63,829 bases of DNA from Candidatus Ruania gallistercoris (GTDB lineage Bacteria; Actinomycetota; Actinomycetes; Actinomycetales; Beutenbergiaceae). The translations under genes were made by a program, and so were the position numbers. The stretch covers positions 1 through 63,829 of the forward strand of contig DXBY01000059.1 in the NCBI GenBank assembly GCA_019116305.1. The letters run 5' to 3'. How positions within the stretch are numbered: the first letter of the stretch is position 1; every line of letters starts with the position of its first letter. A model generated the notes under the pieces. It was given only the letters and a program-made list of their open reading frames with translations, was not told the DNA's origin and did no database searches. Below are positions 51,282 to 61,464 of the stretch, one piece after another.

Positions 51282-52781
51282 ATGTCTGACACCGCTACTC
51301 AGAGGCCCACCGCCCCGACGGCGGAGCGCTCCTCGCTCGCTAGGGACCGGCTCGGTGTGAGCGCAGTGATGTGTTTCATCGCCACCGCCGCCACGCCGAT
51401 GACCGTGGTGGCCGGTGTGGTGACCACCGGCTTCGCCACCACCGGGCTGATCGGGATCCCGGTGGCCTTCTTCGCCGTCGGTGCCCTGCTGCTGCTGTTC
51501 AGCGTGGGCTATGTGGCGATGGCTCGCCGGGTCCGCAACACCGGCGCCTTCTACGCCTACATCGCCCACCTGGGCCGCCCACTGGGCGTCGGCGCCGCCT
51601 GGGTGGCGCTGATCGCCTACAACGCGCTGCAGGTGGGTCTTTACGGCCTCCTCGGCGCCACTGCCGCACCGATGCTTGCGCAGTGGCTCGGCCTCAGTGT
51701 GCCCTGGTGGGCCATCGCGGCCGCCTGCTGGCTGGTGGTGGCCGTGCTCGGCCTCCAGGCCGTGGACATCAACGGCAAGGTGCTCGCCGCCCTGCTGGTC
51801 GCGGAGGTCGCGATCATCGTGGTGCTCAGCATCTCCAACGTGCTCACCCCCGCCGGTGGGCAGCTGGATTTCGCGGCGCTGGCCCCGAGTGAGCTGGTCG
51901 GCCCCGGTGCCGGGGCGATCCTGGTGCTGGCCGTCCTCGGCTTCATCGGCTTCGAGGCGGCGACCGTCTACGCCGAGGAGAGCCGCAACCCCCGGCGCAC
52001 AGTGCCGGTGGCCACCTACACCTCGGTGATCGCGCTCGCGGTGCTGTACACCTTCGCCGCCTGGGCGATGACCGTGGCCGTGGGAACCGACCAGATCGTC
52101 GCCGTCTCCCGGGAGCAGGAGACCGGGGTGATCTTCGGCCTCGCCGGTGCCCAGCTGGGATCCACTGTGGTGACCATCGCCGAGGTGCTGCTGGTCACCA
52201 GCATCGTCGCGGCCACCGTCTCGTTCCACAACACCGTGGCCCGGTACATGTTCTCCCTCGGCCGCGAGGGAGTGCTGCCCCGCATGCTCGGGCGGACCTC
52301 GGCGCGCTCCGGGTCGCCGCGAGCGGCCTCGGTGGTGCAGTCGGTCATCGGCGCCGCGGTGATCGGTGGCTACGCTCTCGGCGGACTGGACCCGTTGGTG
52401 GAGCTGTTCTTCTACGCCGGTACGGCCGGCGGACTGGGTGTGCTGCTGCTGATCACCACGACGGCGGTCGCGATCGTGGTGTACTTCGCTCGTGCGCCCC
52501 ACGGGGAGAACATCTGGCGCTCCCGGGTGGCGCCCATCGCCGCGACCGTGCTCCTGCTGATGGTCTGCACCGCCGGGATCGTGAACATGCCCGAACTCCT
52601 CGGCACCCCGCCCGGTTCGGTGCTGCCCTGGGTCGTGCCCACTGTCTACGTGGCGGTCGCTGTCGCGGGCGTCGCGTGGGGTCGGGAGCTGGCCCGGCGC
52701 CGGCCGGAGGTTTACCAGACGATCGGACTGGGAGCAGCGGCGGCGACCGAAGGGCAGCTGTCGACAGGAGAGCAGCGATGA
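51282..52781 (+). CDS. APC-family amino acid permease
   Basis: 499 residues with about twelve membrane helices. The APC fold shows in helix 1 (MCFIATAATPMTVVAGVV), helix 6 (AVLGFIGFEAATVYAEESRNPRRTVP) and the loop VSFHNTVARYMFSLGREGVLP. It should import an amino acid or amine by proton symport; the substrate is not clear. ATG 51282 is tentative; an in-frame GTG at 51252 would overlap the direct repeat. The next gene's ATG overlaps its stop by 4 bp. Confidence 0.9.
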   Translation: MSDTATQRPTAPTAERSSLARDRLGVSAVMCFIATAATPMTVVAGVVTTGFATTGLIGIPVAFFAVGALLLLFSVGYVAMARRVRNTGAFYAYIAHLGRPLGVGAAWVALIAYNALQVGLYGLLGATAAPMLAQWLGLSVPWWAIAAACWLVVAVLGLQAVDINGKVLAALLVAEVAIIVVLSISNVLTPAGGQLDFAALAPSELVGPGAGAILVLAVLGFIGFEAATVYAEESRNPRRTVPVATYTSVIALAVLYTFAAWAMTVAVGTDQIVAVSREQETGVIFGLAGAQLGSTVVTIAEVLLVTSIVAATVSFHNTVARYMFSLGREGVLPRMLGRTSARSGSPRAASVVQSVIGAAVIGGYALGGLDPLVELFFYAGTAGGLGVLLLITTTAVAIVVYFARAPHGENIWRSRVAPIAATVLLLMVCTAGIVNMPELLGTPPGSVLPWVVPTVYVAVAVAGVAWGRELARRRPEVYQTIGLGAAAATEGQLSTGEQR

Positions 52782-53392
52782 GCACCCCCACCCAGCCGGC
52801 CATCACCGCCGCCGAACCGGATCAGCTCGGTGTGGTGACCGACCTGATCGCCACCTCCTTCCACTCGCTGGCGGTGAGCAAGTGGCTGGTCGCCGATCCG
52901 GAGCCGCGGTTCGCCGCCCAGCGGGGACAGTTCGGCATCATCGTCGAGCACGCCGCCGAGCACGGGCGGATCTATCTCGACGAGGACCACCGGGCGACCG
53001 CCGTCTGGCTGGACTACACCCAGCCGGTGCCCGAACCCGCCGACTATGACCGCCGGCTGTTCCGCGCGTGCGGGCCACACACCCCACGCTTCGCCGCTCT
53101 GGACGTTGCGTTCGAGGAGAACCATCCCACGGTGGGACATCAGCACCTGGCGTTCATGGCCGTGCTTCCGGAGTACCAGGATCGGGGCCTGGGCAGCGCC
53201 CTGCTGTCGACTCACCACCAGGTGCTGGACCGCGAGGGAACACCTGCGTACCTGGAGGCGGCCAACCTGCGCGTGGCCAGGATGTACGGCCGGTGGGGCT
53301 ACCGGATCATCTCCCGCATCGACCTGCCCGGTGGGCCGAGCATGTGGCCGATGTGGCGAGACGCAGCTGCCAGCGGGGCAGATCGGCGCTAG
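52778..53392 (+). CDS. GNAT-family N-acetyltransferase
   Basis: 204 residues. The acetyl-CoA pyrophosphate loop LAFMAVLPEYQDRGLGSALL (about 128-147) and the C-terminal YLEAANLRVARMYGRWGYRI are clear. Start ATG 52778 overlaps the permease stop, suggesting that the two act on related amino compounds. The stop overlaps the convergent LacI gene's stop by 4 bp. Confidence 0.9.
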   Translation: MSTPTQPAITAAEPDQLGVVTDLIATSFHSLAVSKWLVADPEPRFAAQRGQFGIIVEHAAEHGRIYLDEDHRATAVWLDYTQPVPEPADYDRRLFRACGPHTPRFAALDVAFEENHPTVGHQHLAFMAVLPEYQDRGLGSALLSTHHQVLDREGTPAYLEAANLRVARMYGRWGYRIISRIDLPGGPSMWPMWRDAAASGADRR

Positions 53393-54477
53393 CTGCGCAC
53401 CCCGGCCGGCGGTGGTGCCGTGCTCTCTCGTACTACCAGCTCAGTGGCCAGGTCGACCCGCAGGGACGGCGGCTTGTGTCCCTCCGCCAGGGACAGCATC
53501 ATCGAGGTCGCGGTCGCGGCCATCGCGCGCAGCGGCTGGTTCACGGTGGTGAGCCGGGGGGAGAACCAGTCCGCCAACGGGAGGTTGTCGTACCCGACCA
53601 CGGAGAGGTCACCGGGCACGCTCAGTCCCAGCTCGCGTGCGGCTCGCAGGACCCCGACCGCCTGCATGTCCGCCCCGGCGAATATCGCCGTCGGCCGGTC
53701 CGGGCGGGCGAGCAACTCCATCGCGTGCTCGTACCCGCCGGCGATGTAGAAGTCGCCCCACCGGATCAGCTCCGGATCGTAGGCCAGGCCGGCGCGTTCG
53801 TGTGCGCTGCGAAAGCCGTCCACCCGGGCGCGGGAGCAGAGCACATCCTTCGGACCGGAGATCACCGCGAGCCGCCGGTGGCCCAGCTCGATCAGGTGCC
53901 GGGTGGCGGACATCCCGCCGTCCCAGTTCGTCGACCCCACGGCCGGCACCCCGGCCGGCGGCTCGCCGTCGGTGTCCAGGGCCACGAACGGGATCGACCG
54001 GGACTCCAGCTGCTCCCGCTGACCGGAGGTGAGGGTGGACATCACCAGGATGACGCCGAGTGGTCGCCGGGCGAGGACACCGTCGAGCCAGGCCTGACCG
54101 GGTCGGTGGGCACCACCGGAGGCGGTCAGCACCACGCTGGCTCCGAGGCTCGCCAGAGTCGTCTCCACCCCGCGCACGATCTCCAGCGCCCACTCCGACT
54201 CCATCTCGTGGAAGACCAGGTCCACCAGCGGAGGGCCGGAGGGGGAGGGGCCGCGGGTGCGGCGCTTGTACTGGTGCCGCGCCATCACCTCCTCGATCCG
54301 GGCTCGGGTGGCCGGGGCGACGTCGGAACGGCCGTTCAGAACCTTCGAGACAGTGGGCACTGAGACACCGGCTTCGGCTGCGATCGAGGCGATCGTCGGC
54401 CGAGGGCGCGGTGCGTCGGTGGCCGGACCGGCGGGCGATCCGGTGTCGGGACTGTCTGGTGCAGAGGAGGGCGGCAT
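53389..54477 (-). CDS. LacI-family regulator of the GH3/ABC/GH42 cluster
   Basis: 362 residues. The helix-turn-helix is TIASIAAEAGVSVPTVSKVLNG (residues about 28-49) after a 27-residue Pro/Ser/Asp-rich N-terminal extension. Sugar-binding domain: LVDLVFHEMESEWALEIVRG, PFVALDTDGEPP, ELGHRRLAVISGPKDVLCS, VVGYDNLPLADWFSPRLTTV. ATG 54477; the ribosome-binding site is weak. It is divergent from GH3 over 211 bp that contain two palindromes and probably represses the cluster until a xylo- or galacto-oligosaccharide is present (inference). Confidence 0.9.
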   Translation of the reverse strand: MPPSSAPDSPDTGSPAGPATDAPRPRPTIASIAAEAGVSVPTVSKVLNGRSDVAPATRARIEEVMARHQYKRRTRGPSPSGPPLVDLVFHEMESEWALEIVRGVETTLASLGASVVLTASGGAHRPGQAWLDGVLARRPLGVILVMSTLTSGQREQLESRSIPFVALDTDGEPPAGVPAVGSTNWDGGMSATRHLIELGHRRLAVISGPKDVLCSRARVDGFRSAHERAGLAYDPELIRWGDFYIAGGYEHAMELLARPDRPTAIFAGADMQAVGVLRAARELGLSVPGDLSVVGYDNLPLADWFSPRLTTVNQPLRAMAATATSMMLSLAEGHKPPSLRVDLATELVVRESTAPPPAGVRS

Positions 54478-54553
54478 CTCGGTTCTGGGGCCTCGGCAGA
54501 GTGGCTGACGGTGACGGGGAGCGGTACATCCGCACCGGTCAGGTCCGGATGCT

Positions 54554-54566
54554 TCGCAACTTTCGA
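54554..54566. promoter_or_regulatory. Palindrome on the LacI-gene side of the GH3 spacer
   Basis: TCGCAACTTTCGA is palindromic except for the centre and one pair. It lies 77 bp upstream of the LacI start and could mediate autoregulation. A near copy, AACTTTCGGTCCT, is at 7878-7890 against AACTTTCGATCCT at 54558-54570. Confidence 0.35.
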
Positions 54567-54599
54567 TCCTGACGGTAGCAGGTATGAGGCGACCTACGG

Positions 54600-54628
54600 T
54601 TGACCTGGGCCACACTGCGCAGTAATGT
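54600..54628 (+). promoter_or_regulatory. Probable GH3-cluster promoter
   Basis: TTGACC (54600-54605) and TAATGT (54623-54628) with a 17-bp spacer; transcription would start near 54635. Confidence 0.55.
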
Positions 54629-54636
54629 CCCCATAT

Positions 54637-54656
54637 TATCGGCGGCGATACCGATA
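54637..54656 (+). promoter_or_regulatory. Inverted repeat at the GH3 transcription start
   Basis: TATCGG and CCGATA arms separated by 8 bp, directly after the predicted start of transcription and 32 bp before the GH3 ATG. A likely operator. Confidence 0.45.
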
Positions 54657-54688
54657 GTTGCGACGACGCAGATGACGAAGGAGTCTGA

Positions 54689-57006
54689 ATGACAGTGCCC
54701 ACCCGCCCCCCGGCTGCCACCCGGTGGCACGATCCTCAGGTTCCCGTCCGGCAGCGGGTGGACGAACTGATCGCGGACCTGACCCTGGAGGAGAAGGTCG
54801 CCCAGCTCGTCGGCCTGTGGGTCGGTGCGAACCCGGAGACCGGGGACGTCGCTCCGCAGCAGTCGGAGATGGCCGGCGATCCGGTGGTCTGGGCGGAGGC
54901 GATCCGGTACGGACTCGGCCAGCTCACCCGGCCGTTGGGCACCGTTCCGGTCTCGCCGCAGGCCGGCGCCGAGGCGCTGGCCCGGTCCCAGCGCCAGGTG
55001 CAGGCGGCCAGCCGGCACGGGATCCCGGCACTGGTGCACGAGGAGTGCCTGGCCGGTTACGGCGCCTGGCAGGCCACCGCCTATCCGGTGCCACCCAGCT
55101 GGGGCGCCACCTTCGATCCGGACCTGGTCACGGCGATGGCCCGCCAGATCGGGGCGTCGATGCGTGCGGTCGGCATCCACCAGGGTCTGGCGCCGGTGCT
55201 GGACGTGACCCGGGACTACCGCTGGGGCCGCACCGAGGAGACGATCAGCGAGGACCCGTACCTGGTCTCGGCGATCGGCACCGGCTATGTCCGCGGCCTC
55301 GAGGACGCCGGGATCATCGCCACGCTGAAGCACTTCCCCGGATACTCCGCCTCCCGGGCCGGGCGCAACCTCGCCCCGGTCTCCCTCGGCCCGCGGGAGC
55401 TGGCGGATGTGATCCTGCCGCCGTTCGAGGCCGCATTGCGCTACGGCGGCGCACGGTCGGTGATGCACTCCTACACCGATATCGACGGTGTGCCCACCGC
55501 CGCCGACGCTGACCTGCTCACCGGACTGCTGCGCGAGCAGTGGGGGTTCACCGGCACCGTGGTCGCCGACTACTTCGGCGTCCGGTTCCTGCAGACGTTG
55601 CACCGAGTGGCCGAGACCGCGGGCGCTGCTGCGGTGGCGGCGCTGCAGGCCGGAGTGGACGTCGAGCTGCCTTCCGGGGACGCCTACCTGGAGCCGCTGC
55701 TGGCGGAGATCCGTTCCGGCCGGGCCGAGGAGTCGTTGCTGGACCGTGCCCTGGGGCGGGTGCTGACCCAGAAGGTCGAGCTCGGCCTGCTCGATCCGGA
55801 CTGGGACCCGGCTCCGGCCGGGAAGGTGGTCCTGGACGATGCCACCGGCCGGGACCTGGCCCTGCAGCTGGCCCGGCGCGCGGTCACCGTCGTGGCCAAC
55901 GACGGCGTGCTGCCGCTGCCCGCCGAGTCCCGGGTCGCCCTCGTCGGACCGTTGGCCGACGATGCCGCCGCGATGCTCGGCTGCTACTCCTTCCCGGCCC
56001 ACGTGGGGGCCCGCTACCCGGAGCACCCCCCGGGAATCGACATCCCCACGGTGCTGGCCGCCCTGGCGCAGCGCCGGGAGGTCACGTTCGCGTCCGGGGG
56101 CGAGACCATCGCCGGGGACCGGTCCGGGATCGAGGAGGCAGTCGCTGCCGCTCGAGGGGCCGAGGTGTGCGTGGTCGCCGTCGGGGACCGTGCCGGCCTG
56201 TTCGGGCGCGGGACGTCGGGGGAGGGGTGCGATGCGGCCGACCTGCGGCTGCCAGGCAGCCAGCAGGACCTCGTCGACGCCGTTCTGGCCACCGGCACAC
56301 CGGTGGTGCTCGTGGTGCTCAGTGGCCGTCCGTACGCGCTCGGGGAAGCGCTCACCAAGGCCGCGGCGATCGTGCAGGCATTCTTCCCCGGGCAGCTCGG
56401 CGGGCAGGCGGTCGCGGAGATCCTCACCGGCGAGATCAATCCGTCCGGGCGGCTCCCGATGAGCATCCCGGCACAGCCGGGCGCCCAGCCCGGCACCTAC
56501 CTGTCCGCTCCGCTCGGCCGAGCCAACGGCGTCTCCAGCATCGACCCCACACCGGCCTTCACCTTCGGTCACGGGCTCAGCTACACCACCTTCGAGTGGG
56601 ACGAGGCGGTGCTGCGCAGCGGGCCGGAGTGGGAGGTGGCCGGGACGGCGAGCGTCGAGGTCGGTGTGCACAACACCGGGGACCGCGCCGGCACCGAGGT
56701 GGTCCAGCTCTACCTGCACGACTGCTCGGCCCAGGTGACCCGGCCGGTGGTGGCGCTGATCGGGTTCGCCCGGGTGCCCCTGGCGGCGGGATCCTCGGCC
56801 ACGGTGCGCTTCGACGTCCCGGCCGACGTGACCTCCTTCACCGGTCGCGACCGGCGCCGCATCGTCGAACCGGGGCCGGTCGAGCTCCGGGTGTCCCGGT
56901 CGGCAGCGGAGCCGGTCACCACTCTGCCGGTGATGCTGGTCGGCGCGATCCGCGAAGTGGGGCACGACCGGGAGATGTTCACCGCCACCAGCGTCCAGGA
57001 GCTGCG

Positions 57007-57010
<4 letters not shown>
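54689..57010 (+). CDS. GH3 beta-glycosidase (xylosidase/glucosidase type)
   Basis: 773 residues. N-terminal barrel with KHFPGY (Lys213-His214) and nucleophile Asp294 in VVADYFGV, then the (alpha/beta) sandwich domain (about 385-620) and a C-terminal fibronectin-like domain (about 660-755, VGVHNTGDRAGTEVVQLYL). No signal peptide, so it acts on imported oligosaccharides. Similarity of the ISEDPYLVSAIGTGYVRGLE block suggests beta-xylosidase-type GH3, but substrate is not certain. ATG 54689 after AAGGAGT. First gene of a six-gene cluster; overlaps the permease start by 4 bp. Confidence 0.93.
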
Positions 57011-58016
<1,006 letters not shown>

Positions 58017-58023
<7 letters not shown>

Positions 58024-58934
58024 CCACCCCCATCGAGAAGGCCCCCGACCTTGCTCGGGTGCGGCCCACCACTGTCAAGGACACCCGCGGCTACCGCGTC
58101 TTCACCTGGATCAACACCACGGTCCTGGTGCTGGTGGCGGCCCTGACGCTCTATCCGTTCATCAACCTGGTGGCGAAGGCGTTCAGCTCCGAGGGCCACA
58201 TCATCGCCGGTGAGGTGAACTTCTTCCCTCGTGGCTTCAACACCACCACGTTCGCCGCTGTGCTGGGCGATGAGATGTTCTGGCTGAACTACCGGAACAC
58301 GGTGGTCTACACCGTGGTGGCCACGGCGATCGCGATGGCGTTGACCACCACGTTCGCCTACGCCCTGTCCCGGAAGAACCTGCGCGGGCGGACCTTCTTC
58401 ATCGGGATCGCGGTGTTCACCATGTTCTTCAACGGTGGCCTGATCCCGAACTACCTGCTGATCAACGCCCTGGGTTTCAAAAACACCATCTGGGCGATCG
58501 TGCTGCCGAACGCGATCATCATCTTCAACCTGCTGGTGATGAAGGCGTTCTTCGAGAACTTCCCGGAGGACCTGGAGGAGGCCGCCGCGATCGACGGCCT
58601 GACCACCTACGGGATCTTCGCCCGGATCGTGCTGCCGCTGAGCAAGGCGGTGCTGGCCACGATGGTGCTCTTCTACGCAGTGACGTTCTGGAACAGCTGG
58701 TTCCAGGCCTTCCTGTACATGGACGACGCCCGGCTCTACCCGGTCACCGTCTACCTGCGGAACATGCTCGCCGCCGCCACCAGCATGGAGGCGATGGGCA
58801 CCGACACCGCCCAGATCTCCTCGAACGTGCAGGCGGTGACGATGGTGCTCACCGTGCTCCCGATCGTCTGCGTCTACCCCTTCATCCAGCGCTATTTCGT
58901 CTCGGGGGTGATGCTCGGCTCGGTCAAGGGATGA
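58017..58934 (+). CDS. ABC sugar transporter permease, LplC/YtcP type
   Basis: 305 residues, six helices. FINLVAKAFSSEGHIIAGEVNFFPRGF and the EAA loop EEAAAIDGLTTYGIFARIVLPL are family marks. Overlaps the first permease by 7 bp (ATG 58017; GTG 58020 is also possible). No ATPase gene lies in the cluster, so it most likely uses a genome-wide MsiK/UgpC-like ATPase (family knowledge). Confidence 0.94.
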
Positions 58935-59012
58935 GCACCCTGCCCCGCCCCTTCGCACGATCTGGCAACACCTTCCCGTCAGCACGAACGACGACGTTCA
59001 ACGGAGGAACCG

Positions 59013-60671
59013 ATGAGAAGTACACATACCCGCGCAGCCGCAGTGACCGGCGCGCTGGCCCTGGTGCTCACCGCGGCCGCCTGCTCCACAGAGAGCCTCG
59101 GTGGTGGTGGCGGCGATGCGCCCGATGCGAGCGCGCTCGAGGAGCAGATGGTGGGCGCGATGGAGGACTACGAGGTGGGCACCACGTTCGTGGCCACCGA
59201 ACCGGTGGAGTTCAGCCTGCTCTACCGGGACCACCCGAACTACGCCTTCGACCCGGAGTGGTCGTTCGTGCAGCATCTGGCAGAGGACCACAACGTCACC
59301 TTTGACTACGTGAACGTGCCGCTCTCGGACTGGACTCAGCGCCGGAACATCTTGTTCAGCGCCGGGGACGCGCCGTCGATCATCCCCTCCACCTACACCG
59401 GTGAGGTGGACCAGTTCGTGCCCAGTGGCTCGATGCTGCCGATCTCGGAGTACCTGGAGTTCATGCCGAACTTCACCGCGAAGATCGAGGAGTGGGGCCT
59501 GACCGAGGATCTGGACCGGACCCGGAACGAGGATGGCAACTTCTACGTCCTGCCCGGACTCCTGGAGACCCCGAAACCGGACTACACCATCGCGATCCGC
59601 GCCGACCTGTGGGAGGGTGCCGGACTGACCGAGGACCCGGCCACCTGGGAGGAGTTCGCCGACCAGCTGGAGGTGATCCAGGAGACCTACCCGGAGATCG
59701 AGTACCCGTTCTCGGACCGCTGGTCGATGGACGCACCGATCCAGGCCACGTTGCAGGCCGCCTCGGGCAACTTCGGCACCGAGGCCGGCTGGGGCTACGG
59801 GGACGGCGTGACCTGGAACGGCTCGGAGTTCGAGTACACCGGTGCCTCGCAGGGGTACCACGACCTGCTGGCCTACTTCGCCGACCTGATCGAGCGCGGC
59901 CTGATGGACCCGGAGTCGCTCACCCAGGACGACGATGCCGCACAGGCCAAGCTCGTCAACGGGGACTCGGCCGCGATCGGCTCCAACTCCCAGGAGATCC
60001 TGAACTACCGGTCGGCCTTCGCCGACGCCGGCAGCTCCGAGGCGGAGCTGCGCCAGATCGTGGTGCCTGCCGGGCCGGCCGGGAACCGGATGGACGCCGG
60101 CACCGGCGGCCGGTTCGAGTCCGGGATCGCGTTCTCCGCCAGCGCCGCCGAGGAGGACAACTTCGTGGCGATGCTGCAGTTTGTGGACTGGCTCTACTAC
60201 TCCGACGAGGGCCTGGAGTTCGCCAAGTGGGGTCTGGAGGAGGAGACCTTCACCACTGACGCCGACGGCAGCCGCACCCTGGTGGACAGCATCGACATCA
60301 ACGGTCTGAACCCCGGGGCGCCGGAAGCGCTGAACACCGATTACGGCTACCACAACGGGGTCTGGATGTTGGCACACGGGTCGAACCAGGACCTGCTCGA
60401 TTCGATGCTCCGGCCCGAGGTGGTCGAGTTCCGGGCGGCGATGAATGAGAAGGAGGTGGCCGATCCCGGTCCGGCGATCCAGTTCGACGAGCTGCAGCAG
60501 GAACAGGCGGCGCTGCTGCAGTCCGCCCTGGAGGACATGGTGATGCAGAACACCGCGCAGTTCCTGCTCGGGCAACGTCCGCTCTCGGAGTGGGATGCCT
60601 ACGTCAGCGAGCTGGAGGGCGCCGGGATGTCCGACTACGTGGACCTGGTCAACGAGGCCGCGGCCGACTGA
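59013..60671 (+). CDS. Extracellular solute-binding lipoprotein (LplA/LipO-like)
   Basis: 552 residues. Lipoprotein signal with lipobox TAAAC (Cys24) followed by a Gly-rich linker. Mature protein of about 525 residues is in the size class of LplA/LipO-like polysaccharide binding proteins. Blocks PVEFSLLYRDHPNYAFDPEW, GDAPSIIP and DGNFYVLPGL are typical. It delivers an oligosaccharide to the permeases. ATG 59013 after GGAGGAACCG. A strong hairpin follows, as is common after high-level binding-protein genes. Confidence 0.94.
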   Translation: MRSTHTRAAAVTGALALVLTAAACSTESLGGGGGDAPDASALEEQMVGAMEDYEVGTTFVATEPVEFSLLYRDHPNYAFDPEWSFVQHLAEDHNVTFDYVNVPLSDWTQRRNILFSAGDAPSIIPSTYTGEVDQFVPSGSMLPISEYLEFMPNFTAKIEEWGLTEDLDRTRNEDGNFYVLPGLLETPKPDYTIAIRADLWEGAGLTEDPATWEEFADQLEVIQETYPEIEYPFSDRWSMDAPIQATLQAASGNFGTEAGWGYGDGVTWNGSEFEYTGASQGYHDLLAYFADLIERGLMDPESLTQDDDAAQAKLVNGDSAAIGSNSQEILNYRSAFADAGSSEAELRQIVVPAGPAGNRMDAGTGGRFESGIAFSASAAEEDNFVAMLQFVDWLYYSDEGLEFAKWGLEEETFTTDADGSRTLVDSIDINGLNPGAPEALNTDYGYHNGVWMLAHGSNQDLLDSMLRPEVVEFRAAMNEKEVADPGPAIQFDELQQEQAALLQSALEDMVMQNTAQFLLGQRPLSEWDAYVSELEGAGMSDYVDLVNEAAAD

Positions 60672-60681
60672 GGCCCGACCG

Positions 60682-60713
60682 GGCCGGCCGCCGCAGCTAA
60701 GCGGCGGCCGGCC
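60682..60713 (+). terminator. Intra-operon hairpin after the binding-protein gene
   Basis: GGCCGGCCGCCGC (60682-60694) pairs perfectly with GCGGCGGCCGGCC (60701-60713) around AGCTAA. Likely partial terminator or mRNA stabiliser that raises binding-protein expression over downstream genes. Confidence 0.7.
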
Positions 60714-60738
60714 AGCACTCGAGCGCGAAGGAGCATCG

Positions 60739-61464
60739 ATGAGCGGAGCGCAGCCCGAACCGCTACCCGGCCAGGAGGGGCGGGGGAGCCTCGGCCGGAT
60801 CACCGTGGAGGTGTACTGGACGGTGGCGCTGACCGCCCTGTTCGCCACCGCCTGCCTGCCCGGTGCCCTGGTGGTGCTGCTGATGGAGCCGGGGCGTCCC
60901 GCCGTGGTGCTGCTCCTGCTCGCAGTGCTCCCGGTCGGCCCGGCCCTGGCGGCAACGGTGTTCGCCTGGCGGCAGCGGCAGCGGACCGAGGACCCCACGC
61001 CCTGGCGCTGCTTCGCCACCGGCTATCGCCTCAGCGGGCTGGACGCGGTGAAGGTGTGGCTGCCGGCCTGTGCGGTGCTGGCCGTGGTCGGTGCCGGTGT
61101 GGTCGCCACCGGGCTGGGTCTGGTGCCGAGCGCCTACCTGGCGGTGTTGGTGGTGATCGCCCTGGTGGTGCTGATCGCCGCCGTGCACGCCCTGATGATC
61201 ACCACGGTGTTCTCCTTCCGGGTGCGGGACGTGCTCCGGCTCGCCGTGTTCCACACCTTCCGGCTGCCGCGGGCCACCCTCGCGGTGCTCGCCCTGCTGA
61301 TCGCGATGGCTGCTCTGGTGGTGGTGCTCGGGGACTGGGTGGCGGTGCTCACCGCCGGGCTCTTCGCCCGGGCGCTGGCCGCCTACGAGCGCCCGTTGCT
61401 GGACCGCATCCGGACCGAGTTCACCGCTACCACGCCCGAGAACAGCAGAACAGGAGTGCCATGA
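60739..61464 (+). CDS. DUF624 (YesL-like) membrane protein
   Basis: 241 residues with about six hydrophobic segments. DUF624/YesL proteins accompany LplABC-type importers and glycosidases in many bacteria; their role is unknown. The RVRDVLRLAVFHTFRLPRAT block between helices is characteristic of the family. ATG 60739 after GAAGGAG. Overlaps GH42 by 4 bp. Confidence 0.85.
   Translation: MSGAQPEPLPGQEGRGSLGRITVEVYWTVALTALFATACLPGALVVLLMEPGRPAVVLLLLAVLPVGPALAATVFAWRQRQRTEDPTPWRCFATGYRLSGLDAVKVWLPACAVLAVVGAGVVATGLGLVPSAYLAVLVVIALVVLIAAVHALMITTVFSFRVRDVLRLAVFHTFRLPRATLAVLALLIAMAALVVVLGDWVAVLTAGLFARALAAYERPLLDRIRTEFTATTPENSRTGVP

Noticed and set aside
48288-53392. Antibiotic biosynthetic cluster around the AfsR/SARP gene
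   Set aside because: The neighbours are a dipeptidase, an amino acid permease and an acetyltransferase; no polyketide, peptide-synthetase or terpene genes are present.
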